From assembly GCA_040266995.1 (NCBI GenBank), contig JAWRHV010000038.1, positions 1-20,714 of the forward strand: 20,714 nt of DNA, written 5' to 3'. This DNA comes from UBA4312 sp040266995 (GTDB lineage Bacteria > Bacillota_I > Bacilli_A > Erysipelotrichales > Erysipelotrichaceae). Below, piece after piece: positions 1 to 6,341 of this stretch. How positions within the stretch are numbered: the stretch's first letter is position 1; each line of letters begins with the position of its first letter. The notes below the pieces were generated by a model, which was not told the origin of the DNA, did no database searches, and saw only the letters and a program-made list of their open reading frames with translations. Both the position numbers and the translations under genes were made by a program.

Positions 1-795
1 ACCGAAGTGGCGACTTTGGTTCCGCAGGCGACCGAAATCATCAATATTCCCTTGGGACAGTATCAGAAGGATCATACATACGATGTTGTTATATCTACGG
101 TATTCCTGGAAGAGGAAAAGAATCTGATCCTGGTTCATCCGATCTTGACCGATCAGGACCGGATCACGATATTGCGCAAATGTATGCAGGCCCAGCCGCA
201 CGACCGGATGCAGATCGATGAAATCATGAAAATTGCCCAGCGCTATATCAGCGCCGATCGGATCGAAGATTTCAATACGGAGCTACAGGATTATTTTGCC
301 AGTACACGGATCCATAAAGCCCCGGTAAAGAATTACGGTATGGGACTGCGTTATTATCTTCGCCCGGATCATATCGTAACAGTATCTGAGCGGTTGTCCT
401 GGGATGAAGCCATCATTAAAACTTGTCAACCTTTACTTATGGCAGATTCGATTACACAGGATTATATCGATGCGATCTTATATGATCAGCAAAACAAAGG
501 GCTGTATATGTTTTTAACCGAAGGATTGGTCCTGGCGCATACGGCCAGTGAGAACGGGGTAAAACATCTGGATGTATCCTTGGCCGCCTGTAATCAGCCG
601 ATTTCTTTCTTGAATGGAAGACAGGCGAAGATCATTATCTCTTTATGCGCATAGGATCAGACCAAGCATATCCGGATCCTCAACGATATCCTGGAATTGT
701 TCTCAAAGAAGAAAAACATCGAGATCATCTCTCAGTTTACCAAGCCACATGAAGTGTATGAATATATTATGAGTCAGTTAGGAGAAGAAAAATGA
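1..795 (+). pseudogene. PTS-domain transcriptional antiterminator/regulator (BglG/MtlR type), C-terminal part, interrupted by in-frame TAG
   Basis: The frame is open from the window edge (codons ACC GAA GTG GCG), so the N-terminal DNA- or RNA-binding and PRD domains lie upstream. The first part (through about base 290) has the look of an EIIB-like domain of MtlR/BglG-type regulators (YDVVISTVFL, then LVHPILTDQD). From about base 390 follows a type-2 EIIA domain: SWDEAIIKTCQPLL, ITQDYIDAIL, and the histidine of LVLAHTASENGV at 538-540, which in this family is the phosphorylated residue. A TAG at 652-654 stops the frame, but the same frame continues as DQTKHIRILNDILELF through to TGA 793-795, which is what the end of an EIIA domain should look like. 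TAG is an ordinary stop elsewhere in this window, so recoding is unlikely; a recent nonsense mutation is the simplest reading. The true end overlaps the deoC start (ATGA), which suggests a sugar or nucleoside catabolic regulator coupled to deoC. The inducer is unknown. Confidence 0.8.
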
Positions 796-1457
796 ATAAA
801 GAACAATGTGCAAAATATTTTGACCACACGTATTTAAAAGCGATGGCCACCGAAGAAATTCTAGAAAACTTATGCAGAGAAGCCAGTGAGATCCGTTGTG
901 CCTCTGTGGCAGTCAGCAGTGCCTGGACACCCTATTGTAAAAAACAATTGAAGGGTACAGAAGTAAAGGTATGCTCCGTTGTCGCCTTTCCATTGGGACA
1001 GGGTGGCTTGGAAGCCAAGAAATACGAAGTCATGGATGCCATTGCCAAAGGCGCTGACGAAGTGGACTATGTATTGGATGTAGGACGTGTCAAAATGCAT
1101 GACTGGGACTATATCCAAAAGGAGATGGCAACCTTGACCCAGGTTGCCCATGCCTCTGCTAAAACGATCAAGGTCATTTTTGAAACGTGTTATCTGACGA
1201 AACAGGAAATTCGAAAATGTGCTTTGATAGCCAAGGAAGTCAGACCGGATTTTATTAAGACGTCCACCGGATTTGGTACCGGAGGAGCAACGGTTGAGGA
1301 TGTTCGTTTAATGGCAGAAACCGTGGAGGGGACAGTACTTGTCAAAGCCAGCGGCGGGATCCGTGACTGGCCGACCTGCAAAGCCATGATCGAAGCTGGA
1401 GCAAGCCGTATTGGAACCAGCTCTTCCCTGGATATTTTAAAAGGTCTGGATGCATAG
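792..1457 (+). CDS. deoC: Deoxyribose-phosphate aldolase
   Basis: This cytoplasmic class I aldolase splits 2-deoxyribose-5-phosphate into glyceraldehyde-3-phosphate and acetaldehyde, the last step of deoxynucleoside breakdown. It is 221 residues, normal for the family. The Schiff-base lysine is K156 in FIKTSTGFGTGGAT, and the second conserved lysine is K185 in VLVKASGGIRD. The acidic stretch EVDYVLDVGRVK (90-101) is the usual core strand. The start is ATG 792 with GGAG (781-784) inside the end of the upstream regulator, and the regulator's original TGA overlaps this ATG by two bases, which points to translational coupling. The premature TAG upstream could weaken that coupling. No other deo genes are in the window; a terminator follows directly. 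Confidence 0.96.
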   Translation: MNKEQCAKYFDHTYLKAMATEEILENLCREASEIRCASVAVSSAWTPYCKKQLKGTEVKVCSVVAFPLGQGGLEAKKYEVMDAIAKGADEVDYVLDVGRVKMHDWDYIQKEMATLTQVAHASAKTIKVIFETCYLTKQEIRKCALIAKEVRPDFIKTSTGFGTGGATVEDVRLMAETVEGTVLVKASGGIRDWPTCKAMIEAGASRIGTSSSLDILKGLDA

Positions 1458-1484
1458 CCTTTCTGTACACAGAAAGGTTTTTTT
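1458..1484 (+). terminator. Rho-independent terminator after deoC
   Basis: Stem CCTTTCTG (1458-1465) pairs with CAGAAAGG (1470-1477), followed by a run of seven T. It begins on the base after the TAG. Confidence 0.9.
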
Positions 1485-1494
1485 ATGAAAAGAT

Positions 1495-1525
1495 TTGTAC
1501 CTTTTTCCTCAAAGTAAGGTAAAAT
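1495..1525 (+). promoter_or_regulatory. Possible promoter of the PAP2 gene
   Basis: TTGTAC (1495-1500) and TAAAAT (1520-1525) with a long 19-base gap. The gene is isolated between two terminators and must have its own promoter, but the spacing makes this call weak. Confidence 0.35.
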
Positions 1526-1554
1526 AAAAATATCAGAATTAAGGAGATAGAAGT

Positions 1555-2214
1555 ATGGAGTTATTAAAAAAATATAGGGTACCGGTGTTTTTTTTAGTAG
1601 GCTTTGTGATCTATACCATTTTGGTCCGTACCATTGATGTGAAAACCATCGGTCCGCAAGGTTCCTGGGTGGGATTCTCGGGTGTTAACGGATTGTTCAG
1701 TCGGTTGATCGGCTATCATCCGGTGTTGTATACTATCACGGAATTTTTAGGGATCATTGCCTTGTTGCCGGTTGCCCTGTTTGGGATCGTTGGTCTGTTG
1801 CAGCTGATCCAGAGAAAGAGCTTACTGGCAGTCGATAAAGATATTCTTGTCTTAGGTGGCATCTACATTGGTGTATTGCTTTGTTATATACTCTTTAATA
1901 AAGTGGTCATCAACTATCGGCCGGTCATCCTGGATGAAGGGCTGGAGGCTTCTTATCCATCCAGTCATACGATGCTGGCGGTCTGTGTATTGAGTACAGC
2001 CTATAAAGAATTTCAATGGCGGTTAAAAAGGAGCTCTTTTAAGAATACTTTGTTGAAAACCTGCCGGGTATTGATGGTATTGATCGTACTGGGACGTTTG
2101 TTTTCCGGTGTGCACTGGCTGACAGATATTATTGGCGGTCTGATCTTGTCTGGCTTCTTTGTGACACTGTTCAAAGCCTTGACAATGGACTGCAAATGGA
2201 GTCGAAAGAAATAA
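1555..2214 (+). CDS. PAP2-family membrane phosphatase
   Basis: An integral membrane protein of 219 residues with about five hydrophobic helices. The three phosphatase signatures of the PAP2/phosphatidate phosphatase superfamily are visible: K116 with R122-P123 (KVVINYRP), PSSH at 135-138, and R181 with H187 and D191 (GRLFSGVHWLTD). Members remove phosphate from lipid phosphates such as undecaprenyl pyrophosphate or phosphatidylglycerol phosphate on the outer face of the membrane; which substrate applies here cannot be read from the sequence. The start is ATG 1555 with AAGGAG at 1541-1546. It is a single-gene transcription unit between terminators at 1458-1484 and 2213-2239. Confidence 0.92.
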   Translation: MELLKKYRVPVFFLVGFVIYTILVRTIDVKTIGPQGSWVGFSGVNGLFSRLIGYHPVLYTITEFLGIIALLPVALFGIVGLLQLIQRKSLLAVDKDILVLGGIYIGVLLCYILFNKVVINYRPVILDEGLEASYPSSHTMLAVCVLSTAYKEFQWRLKRSSFKNTLLKTCRVLMVLIVLGRLFSGVHWLTDIIGGLILSGFFVTLFKALTMDCKWSRKK

Positions 2215-2239
2215 CTTCATATTGAAGTTGTTTTTTTTT
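2213..2239 (+). terminator. Terminator overlapping the PAP2 stop codon
   Basis: AACTTCA (2213-2219) pairs with TGAAGTT (2223-2229), then G and nine T. The last two bases of the TAA are the first two of the stem. Confidence 0.85.
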
Positions 2240-2250
2240 AATGATATATT
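2222..2250 (+). promoter_or_regulatory. Putative promoter for a leaderless AI-2E transporter mRNA
   Basis: TTGAAG (2222-2227), 17 bases, TATATT (2245-2250). The -10 ends six bases before the ATG at 2257, so transcription would start at or next to the start codon. The -35 lies in the terminator arm of the previous gene. Confidence 0.45.
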
Positions 2251-2256
2251 GCAAAT

Positions 2257-3351
2257 ATGAGTAAAATAAAAGATCCTGTATGGAAATACATTATTGTGGT
2301 GACCTTGATCATTATCGGCTTGTTAAACCTGGGAACGATCTTTCATGGAGCTGTTTCTATATGGAATGCATCGTATACGGTGATTATGGCCATCGGTCTG
2401 GCCTACATCATCAATATATTGATGTCACACATAGAAAGAGCTTTAAAATCTTTGAAAAAGGGAAAACGGGTCATCAGTTTGCTGCTGGCCTTATTGCTGA
2501 TCGTTCTGTTTCTGGTTTTGTTGGTTCAGCTGATCCTGCCTTCTTTGCAAAATGCCATCGAAGTCTTTACTCGATCGGTTCCGGAAGCCGTCGCTTCTAT
2601 GAACACTTTTTTAGAAGACATATTCAAAAACAATCCACAAATTGCCAGCTTTTTTCAAAATATAGAAGTGCCGAATATTGAACCGGCAACCATCTATTCC
2701 TGGCTTTTGGGAGGCAGCAAAGGTGTATCGAATGTGTTGGGTGCTGTTCTTGGCATTGTCGGAAATGTCATCAACTGGGTATTGATCCTGATTCTTGCAA
2801 TCTATTTCCTTTTGGATAAAGAACGGTTTTTCCGGTTGTATCATCGTCTGACAAAGCTTTATATGAAACCGAAGCATAAGGAGATTCTGGATTCCTGCCT
2901 GGATACGATCAATCAGACCTTCCGCTCCTTTATCGGCGGACAGTTTATCGAAGCTTGTATTCTGGCTACGTTGTGTTCAGTGGGTATGTTATTGCTGCGT
3001 ATGCCCTATGCGGTCATGATCGGGATCATGGTCGGCTTTATCAATATCATTCCCATGGTGGGAGCCTATATCGGAGGGGTTGTCGGCTTTTTGATGGTCT
3101 TGACCGTCAGTCCGCTGCAGGCCGTTATCTTCCTGGTGTATCTGGTTGTTCTGCAACAAATCGAGAGCAATCTGATCTATCCGAAGGTTGTCGGTAATTC
3201 GGTTGGTCTGCCCGGCATTTACGTTATGATCTCAGTCATTGTATTGGGCTCATTAGCCGGTATTCCGGGTATGTTACTGGGAATTCCAAGTGTTGCCAGC
3301 CTCTATAAATTGCTGCGGCGATATATCACATACAAGGAACAGACAGCTTAG
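2257..3351 (+). CDS. AI-2E family transporter (YtvI/PerM-like permease)
   Basis: A 364-residue polytopic membrane protein with the usual arrangement: two N-terminal helices, a soluble loop at about 95-155, then a dense C-terminal helix group. Family-typical stretches are FRSFIGGQFIEA, GFINIIPMVGAYIGG and QQIESNLIYPKVVGNSVGLPG. The family holds putative efflux permeases, among them TqsA (autoinducer-2 export) and some Na+/H+ antiporters, so the substrate is open. No Shine-Dalgarno site precedes ATG 2257; the 18 bases before it are AT-rich and contain a good -10 box, so a leaderless message is likely. No in-frame start further upstream gives a better choice. Confidence 0.93.
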   Translation: MSKIKDPVWKYIIVVTLIIIGLLNLGTIFHGAVSIWNASYTVIMAIGLAYIINILMSHIERALKSLKKGKRVISLLLALLLIVLFLVLLVQLILPSLQNAIEVFTRSVPEAVASMNTFLEDIFKNNPQIASFFQNIEVPNIEPATIYSWLLGGSKGVSNVLGAVLGIVGNVINWVLILILAIYFLLDKERFFRLYHRLTKLYMKPKHKEILDSCLDTINQTFRSFIGGQFIEACILATLCSVGMLLLRMPYAVMIGIMVGFINIIPMVGAYIGGVVGFLMVLTVSPLQAVIFLVYLVVLQQIESNLIYPKVVGNSVGLPGIYVMISVIVLGSLAGIPGMLLGIPSVASLYKLLRRYITYKEQTA

Positions 3352-3365
3352 GCTGTCTGTTTTTC
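3339..3365 (+). terminator. Terminator with the stop codon in its loop
   Basis: ACAGACAGC (3339-3347) pairs perfectly with GCTGTCTGT (3352-3360). The loop TTAG holds the TAG stop of the AI-2E gene (3349-3351). A T-run follows. Confidence 0.9.
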
Positions 3366-3373
3366 AAATGTGC

Positions 3374-3402
3374 TTGCAAATGCCAAAAAATCGTGATATT
3401 AT
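3374..3402 (+). promoter_or_regulatory. Promoter of tRNA-Lys
   Basis: TTGCAA (3374-3379), 17-base gap, TATTAT (3397-3402). Predicted start is near 3409, about 11 bases before the mature 5' end. Confidence 0.7.
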
Positions 3403-3419
3403 ATTCGAGCATTAAGAAC

Positions 3420-3495
3420 GGACCCCTAGCTCAGTTGGCAGAGCAACTGACTCTTAATCAGTGGGTCTAGGGTTCGAATCCCTAGGGGTCCACCA
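3420..3495 (+). tRNA. trnK: tRNA-Lys (anticodon CUU)
   Basis: A full 76-base cloverleaf: acceptor GGACCCC (3420-3426) with GGGGTCC (3485-3491), D stem GCTC/GAGC, anticodon stem ACTGA/TCAGT around loop CTCTTAA with anticodon CTT (codon AAG), T stem TAGGG/CCCTA with loop TTCGAAT, discriminator A and encoded CCA at 3493-3495. It has its own promoter and terminator. The decayed accessory stretch just downstream fits the common use of tRNA 3' ends as integration sites, although no second copy of the 3' end was found in the window. Confidence 0.97.
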
Positions 3496-3505
3496 TTGCA
3501 TTTTA

Positions 3506-3531
3506 AGCCTTTATTGAAAGGCTCTTTTTTT
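3506..3531 (+). terminator. Terminator after tRNA-Lys
   Basis: AGCCTTT (3506-3512), loop ATTG, AAAGGCT (3517-3523), then a run of seven T. Confidence 0.88.
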
Positions 3532-3535
3532 ATCT

Positions 3536-3556
3536 GTGCAACAATCGTGCAACGAT
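3536..3556 (+). repeat. Tandem 11-base imperfect direct repeat
   Basis: GTGCAACAAT (3536-3545) and GTGCAACGAT (3547-3556), period 11. It lies just after the tRNA terminator, where an attachment-site scar would be expected, but its role is unproven. Confidence 0.45.
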
Positions 3557-3629
3557 TTTGTTTTGTTAGCGCATTTATCACCTTATCCTAAGTATCCCAC
3601 AGCAGGCGAGTATAGCAATCAGTTTTCAC

Positions 3630-3971
3630 TTGAGTGGACCTATTCTCGAGTCTACTGGATATTATTACCATTGTTACGCTCTTGCTGATCAGATACCTTG
3701 TACAGCTATGATGCTGATCGTGAATTCGGAGATACAGAATAATGGAAATAACTATCTTTCTGATTTCACACTTTCAAATATTTTTGCTTACAGTGTTGTC
3801 GTGTGCCATAACGGGAAAATATTCAGATACAGACTAACGAAGAAAGAGATAGACCTTAATTGGATAGAGATACAGATGAAGTCTTTAGATTCCTATCGAG
3901 CGATGGATAATGTTGACAGTCATCGCCGAGAAGTGGATAATATTTTCAAAGCTATGGAAAGCAGGTGTTGA
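3630..3971 (+). CDS. Hypothetical protein, probable accessory-element remnant
   Basis: I do not recognise this frame. From the TTG at 3630 it gives 113 residues; from the first ATG (3709, MMLIVNSEIQ) it gives 87 residues. No ribosome site is clear for either. The middle reads like a compact beta-rich protein (SVVVCHNGKIFRYRLTKKEIDL), followed by a charged helical tail. In a neighbouring frame the bases before 3655 also read as plausible protein (GEYSNQFSLEWTY), so the gene may be frameshifted. The next frame starts six bases after its stop. Confidence 0.35.
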   Translation: MSGPILESTGYYYHCYALADQIPCTAMMLIVNSEIQNNGNNYLSDFTLSNIFAYSVVVCHNGKIFRYRLTKKEIDLNWIEIQMKSLDSYRAMDNVDSHRREVDNIFKAMESRC

Positions 3972-3977
3972 ATTAAC

Positions 3978-4241
3978 ATGGCTAAGTTAACTTATGAGAA
4001 GATATGCGAAAAACTTGGTTTCGATCCGCGGGTTAATCCGTCACCCCGGGAAGAATCTATCGAATTCAGCGCGGATGATAGACCGAGTCCCTATTCTTTT
4101 TTAACACAAGAAGAATTGTTAGTCCTGATGGATCATTACGGAAGAAAGAAAGGCTACATTAGCGCTGAATTAGCGCTTTTTATTTTGGAGATTGGTATGG
4201 CTCAGGAAGAATTTGTACGAAGAATCAGGGCTTGTGGATAA
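3978..4241 (+). CDS. Small hypothetical protein, phage/ICE-cargo-like
   Basis: 87 residues from ATG 3978. The N-terminus (KLTYEKICEKLGFDP), the short linker with SPYSFLTQEELLVLMDHY, and the helical C-terminus resemble small hypothetical proteins that I associate with prophages and conjugative elements in gut Clostridia and relatives; this is memory of a pattern, not a search result. It has no membrane segment and no catalytic motif. The ribosome site is poor. The function is unknown. Confidence 0.5.
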   Translation: MAKLTYEKICEKLGFDPRVNPSPREESIEFSADDRPSPYSFLTQEELLVLMDHYGRKKGYISAELALFILEIGMAQEEFVRRIRACG

Positions 4242-4255
4242 GAGGTTCATAAACC

Positions 4256-4414
4256 ATGAATCAGCAGAAGATTAACATTCTCGGCTCCGAATGGACTATT
4301 GTCCGAACAAACAGAGGCGAAGAGAAACGACTTGAAAATAAAGCTGTATTCTGTGATAACTCTACAAAAGAGATTGTAGTCACTAAGTATGAAAAGGATC
4401 CGGAAGACCTATGA
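4256..4414 (+). pseudogene. N-terminal fragment of a phage-type metallopeptidase-like protein
   Basis: ATG 4256 is preceded by AAGAGGT (4240-4246) and opens 52 codons: NQQKINILGSEWTI, then VFCDNSTKEIVVTKYEKDPEDL. This order (a KINILGTEW-like strand, a CD.STK.IVV strand) matches the start of small phage proteins that go on to an HExxH zinc site. Here the frame ends at TGA 4412-4414 before any HExxH, so the domain that would carry the activity is missing. The likeness is from memory and was not checked by search. Confidence 0.45.
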
Positions 4415-4426
4415 GGTGGTAAAAGA

Positions 4427-4486
4427 ATGAGAGAGCTGACTGTATCTGATTTCTGCATAATACAATCAATCGTATTAGCAGGGTGA
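4427..4486 (+). pseudogene. 19-codon gene-start fragment
   Basis: After GAGGTGG (4413-4419), ATG 4427 opens MRELTVSDFC, which looks like a real protein start, but the frame ends at TGA 4484-4486. With the good ribosome site it may be the beginning of a lost element gene. It could equally be chance. Confidence 0.25.
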
Positions 4487-4654
4487 AAAAAATTATATAC
4501 CAGGATAAGCAGATGCAGGAAATGACATCATCTGTGCAGTTGTATCCGCTTTGTATCTGAATAGCATCTAAGAATAATCAGTATTTATTAATGACGATTC
4601 CATAAGTATGCTCAATCTAATCCTTTGAGGGGGGGGTTCATCATTTTAAGTAAA

Positions 4655-4674
4655 CCCTTAAAAAGGGATTTTTC
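4655..4674 (+). terminator. Weak terminator before the hydrolase gene
   Basis: CCCTT (4655-4659), loop AAA, AAGGG (4663-4667), then ATTTTTC. The stem is only five pairs. Confidence 0.45.
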
Positions 4675-4685
4675 TTCAGGATATT

Positions 4686-4694
4686 TGATATACT
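4686..4694 (+). promoter_or_regulatory. Extended -10 promoter of the hydrolase gene
   Basis: TG-A-TATACT (4686-4694) is an extended -10. I see no good -35 at 16-18 bases, as is common when the TG extension is present. Confidence 0.4.
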
Positions 4695-4712
4695 GAAAAC
4701 AGGAGAAAAAGA

Positions 4713-5558
4713 ATGCTACGATTTAGAAAGCCCGATTATGTAAAAACGGAATATATACGGATACCTGCACAGGGAAAACAACTACGTGTACTGGTATGTC
4801 GGCCAATCGACAGAAAAGGAAAAGCGCCTGGGGTTTTGTGGATCCATGGAGGTGGCTATATGACCGGCATGCCGGAAATGGTATATATGTCCCGGGCTAT
4901 TGATCTGGTTACAGCGTGTGGGGCTGTTGTCATCAGTCCGGCCTATACGTTATCTTATAAAGCCCCTTATCCAAAAGCTTTGAATGAATGTCATGAAGTC
5001 TTATTGTATATGAAGGAACAAGCGGACAGCCTGGGCATCCGTTCGGATCAGATCATGGTGGGAGGAGAAAGTGCCGGTGGCGGGCTGTGTGCGGCATTAT
5101 GTATGCTGGCTAAAGACTGTCAGTCTGTCAATATTGCGTTTCAGATGCCTTTATATCCGATGTTGGATTGTATGGATACGGCCTCTTCCAAAGATAATCA
5201 TGAAAAGATCTGGAATACACGTAGAAATCATATGGCATGGAGCATTTATTTGCGCTCATTAAAAAAGGAAACAGATATTCCATGTTATGCATCCCCGGCC
5301 CGAAGGGAAAACTATGAAGGATTACCGCCTTGTTATACATTTGTTGGGGATATCGAACCGTTTTATGAAGAGGCCTTAACCTATATTTGCAATTTGAGAA
5401 ACGCAGGTGTACCTGCTTTTGTCGATGTATACAAAGACTTTTACCATGCTTATGATATGATGCATCCGGAAACCAAAGAAGCAAAACAAGCCAGAAAGCG
5501 GTTTATATCCGCATTCCGGCAGGCTTGCCAAACATATTGTGCTCCGCAGAAAGGATGA
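4713..5558 (+). CDS. Alpha/beta hydrolase, acetyl-esterase/HSL type
   Basis: A 281-residue cytoplasmic hydrolase of the hormone-sensitive-lipase/Aes branch. The oxyanion motif HGGG is at 45-48, the nucleophile S120 lies in GGESAGGGLCAA, the acid is D213 or E215 in FVGDIEPFYEE, and the base is H245 in DFYHAYDMM. Such enzymes cleave short-chain acyl esters, often acetyl groups from sugars or xenobiotics; the substrate is not readable here. The start is ATG 4713 with AGGAG (4701-4705). The stop almost touches the next gene, whose ribosome site lies in the end of this one, so the two are probably cotranscribed. Confidence 0.92.
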   Translation: MLRFRKPDYVKTEYIRIPAQGKQLRVLVCRPIDRKGKAPGVLWIHGGGYMTGMPEMVYMSRAIDLVTACGAVVISPAYTLSYKAPYPKALNECHEVLLYMKEQADSLGIRSDQIMVGGESAGGGLCAALCMLAKDCQSVNIAFQMPLYPMLDCMDTASSKDNHEKIWNTRRNHMAWSIYLRSLKKETDIPCYASPARRENYEGLPPCYTFVGDIEPFYEEALTYICNLRNAGVPAFVDVYKDFYHAYDMMHPETKEAKQARKRFISAFRQACQTYCAPQKG

Positions 5559-5562
5559 GATT

Positions 5563-5817
5563 ATGGATCATTTAAAAAAAATATATCATTTCCTGTGGAT
5601 CTTTATGATAGCGTTGCTGGGCGGGTGTACCGGTCGGGCCATTCAGAGCTATCGTAGTTTTTATGACGATCAGCTTCTCTATGTACAGGAGGGACTATCG
5701 TGGAAACAGGCCTGGATGGAATCTATGAAAACAGGACTGATCATGTATGCAGGCATTCTGGCTGTGGTTGGGATAGCATTGATCCTCATTCGAATAAAGA
5801 TGAAGAAGAATAATTAA
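5563..5817 (+). CDS. Small membrane protein, possible lipoprotein, unknown function
   Basis: From ATG 5563 the protein has 84 residues. The ribosome site AAAGGATGA (5550-5558) overlaps the stop of the hydrolase, so translational coupling is likely; an earlier in-frame GTG at 5539 has no such site. Residues 8-26 are hydrophobic and end in LLGGC, which fits a lipobox, so the protein may be a lipoprotein. A second helix spans about 58-77, followed by a lysine-rich tail (RIKMKKNN). The stretch between holds YRSFYDDQLLYVQEGLSWKQAW. I do not recognise the family. Confidence 0.75.
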   Translation: MDHLKKIYHFLWIFMIALLGGCTGRAIQSYRSFYDDQLLYVQEGLSWKQAWMESMKTGLIMYAGILAVVGIALILIRIKMKKNN

Positions 5818-5843
5818 TACGTTCAAAAGGAGCGTATTTTTTT
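5816..5843 (+). terminator. Terminator overlapping the stop of the small membrane protein
   Basis: AATACGTTC (5816-5824) pairs with GAGCGTATT (5830-5838, one G-T pair), loop AAAAG, then a T-run. The TAA at 5815-5817 runs into the stem. Confidence 0.88.
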
Positions 5844-5854
5844 ATGTGATTTGG

Positions 5855-5868
5855 TTAGATATTTCTAA
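5855..5868. promoter_or_regulatory. Metal-regulator-type operator, copy 1
   Basis: TTAGATATTTCTAA: a perfect 5-4-5 palindrome (TTAGA-N4-TCTAA), 63 bases upstream of the -35 box. The spacing and the TTAG/CTAA ends match the known MntR/DtxR-type box TTAGG-N4-CCTAA, with A/T in place of G/C at the inner position. Confidence 0.65.
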
Positions 5869-5930
5869 TAAAATCAAGGCATACGGATGAAAACGGGAGC
5901 GAATAGGGGACATTGGATGCCAGAATTGGT

Positions 5931-5959
5931 TTGCACATATTAGAAATAACTAATATAAT
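5931..5959 (+). promoter_or_regulatory. Promoter of the P1B-ATPase/AmmeMemoRadiSam operon
   Basis: TTGCAC (5931-5936), 17-base gap, TATAAT (5954-5959): a strong sigma-A promoter. The gap is filled by operator copy 2, and copy 3 covers the expected start of transcription (about 5966), the classic layout for repression. Confidence 0.88.
5940..5953. promoter_or_regulatory. Metal-regulator-type operator, copy 2
   Basis: TTAGAAATAACTAA, one mismatch from perfect symmetry, exactly between the -35 and -10 boxes. Confidence 0.65.
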
Positions 5960-5972
5960 TAGAAGTATCTAA
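5959..5972. promoter_or_regulatory. Metal-regulator-type operator, copy 3
   Basis: TTAGAAGTATCTAA: outer arms match perfectly. It shares its first T with the last T of TATAAT and covers the start site; it sits 19 bases from copy 2. Confidence 0.72.
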
Positions 5973-6045
5973 TGCAAAGAGATGACAATGATAGGATCAG
6001 GGTGTTACTATCAGGGCGAAAAGATCATCAAAGGAGGATATGGAT

Positions 6046-6312
6046 ATGTCTTTTATAAGCAGTAAAGTGGCTTCCTTTGCCGGAGGCGTGTTATTTGGTA
6101 CTGTAGGTGTTTCGGTACTTGGAAGCAAGGATGCGAAAAATGTGTATACACATATTACGGCAGCCGTATTGCGTTGTCAGAAAGAAGTAATGAACCGTGT
6201 GGATATCTGCCGGGAAAATTGTAATGATATTTTAGCGGATGCCAAGGAAATCAATGAGAAACGTGCCGCTGAAAAAGAGGAAGCAACAGAAATCATTGAA
6301 GATGCTGCCTAA
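6046..6312 (+). CDS. Small hydrophobic/helical protein preceding a P1B-ATPase (DUF6110-like)
   Basis: ATG 6046 lies eight bases after AGGAGG (6032-6037); the ATG at 6040 is only two bases from it and is less likely. The 88-residue product begins with a glycine-rich hydrophobic stretch (ASFAGGVLFGTVGVSVLGS, about 8-26), long enough for one membrane helix, then AKNVYTHITAAVLRCQKEVM and a long charged helix rich in E, K and A. Proteins of this kind stand directly in front of metal-exporting P1B-ATPases in Clostridia and relatives; I believe the family is DUF6110 but could not check. It may be a partner of the ATPase. A hairpin with a T-run separates the two genes, so the small protein may be made in excess over the ATPase. 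Confidence 0.85.
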   Translation: MSFISSKVASFAGGVLFGTVGVSVLGSKDAKNVYTHITAAVLRCQKEVMNRVDICRENCNDILADAKEINEKRAAEKEEATEIIEDAA

Positions 6313-6318
6313 ATAGTC

Positions 6319-6341
6319 AAACTGCCCACGGGCAGTTTTTT
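6319..6341 (+). terminator. Intercistronic terminator/attenuator ahead of the ATPase
   Basis: AAACTGCCC (6319-6327) pairs with GGGCAGTTT (6330-6338) and is followed by a T-run that leads straight into the ATPase ribosome site AGGAGG (6343-6348). It must be leaky, since the ATPase has no other promoter that I can see. Confidence 0.8.

Larger units (their letters stand above)
3532..4712 (+). other. Decayed accessory (phage/ICE-like) stretch next to tRNA-Lys
   Basis: This 1.2 kb is the only loosely packed part of the window. It begins with a tandem imperfect direct repeat (GTGCAACAAT at 3536-3545, GTGCAACGAT at 3547-3556), then three small same-strand frames (3630-3971, 3978-4241, 4256-4414) and a 19-codon fragment at 4427-4486. 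Bases 4487-4712 hold no gene that I can support, only an eight-G run (4629-4636) and a weak hairpin. No integrase, transposase or second tRNA end is present, so this is read as a remnant of a larger element. Confidence 0.5.

Noticed and set aside
652..654. Amber codon as a recoded sense codon (pyrrolysine or alternative code)
   Set aside because: TAG ends several intact genes here (deoC, the AI-2E gene, the ATPase, the DUF2812-like gene, htpG), so it is a normal stop in this organism.
3420..4712. An att duplicate of the tRNA-Lys 3' end
   Set aside because: I found no second copy of the T-loop or acceptor end in the window, so no right-hand attachment site can be called.
5887..5943. 18-codon frame upstream of the ATPase operon
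   Set aside because: It lies upstream of and across the promoter, has only a weak AAGG ribosome site, and ends inside operator copy 2; chance is more likely.
5855..5972. PerR or Fur boxes
   Set aside because: PerR/Fur boxes are 15- or 19-base sites of 7-1-7 type; these are even-length 5-4-5 palindromes, which fit a DtxR/MntR-type site better.
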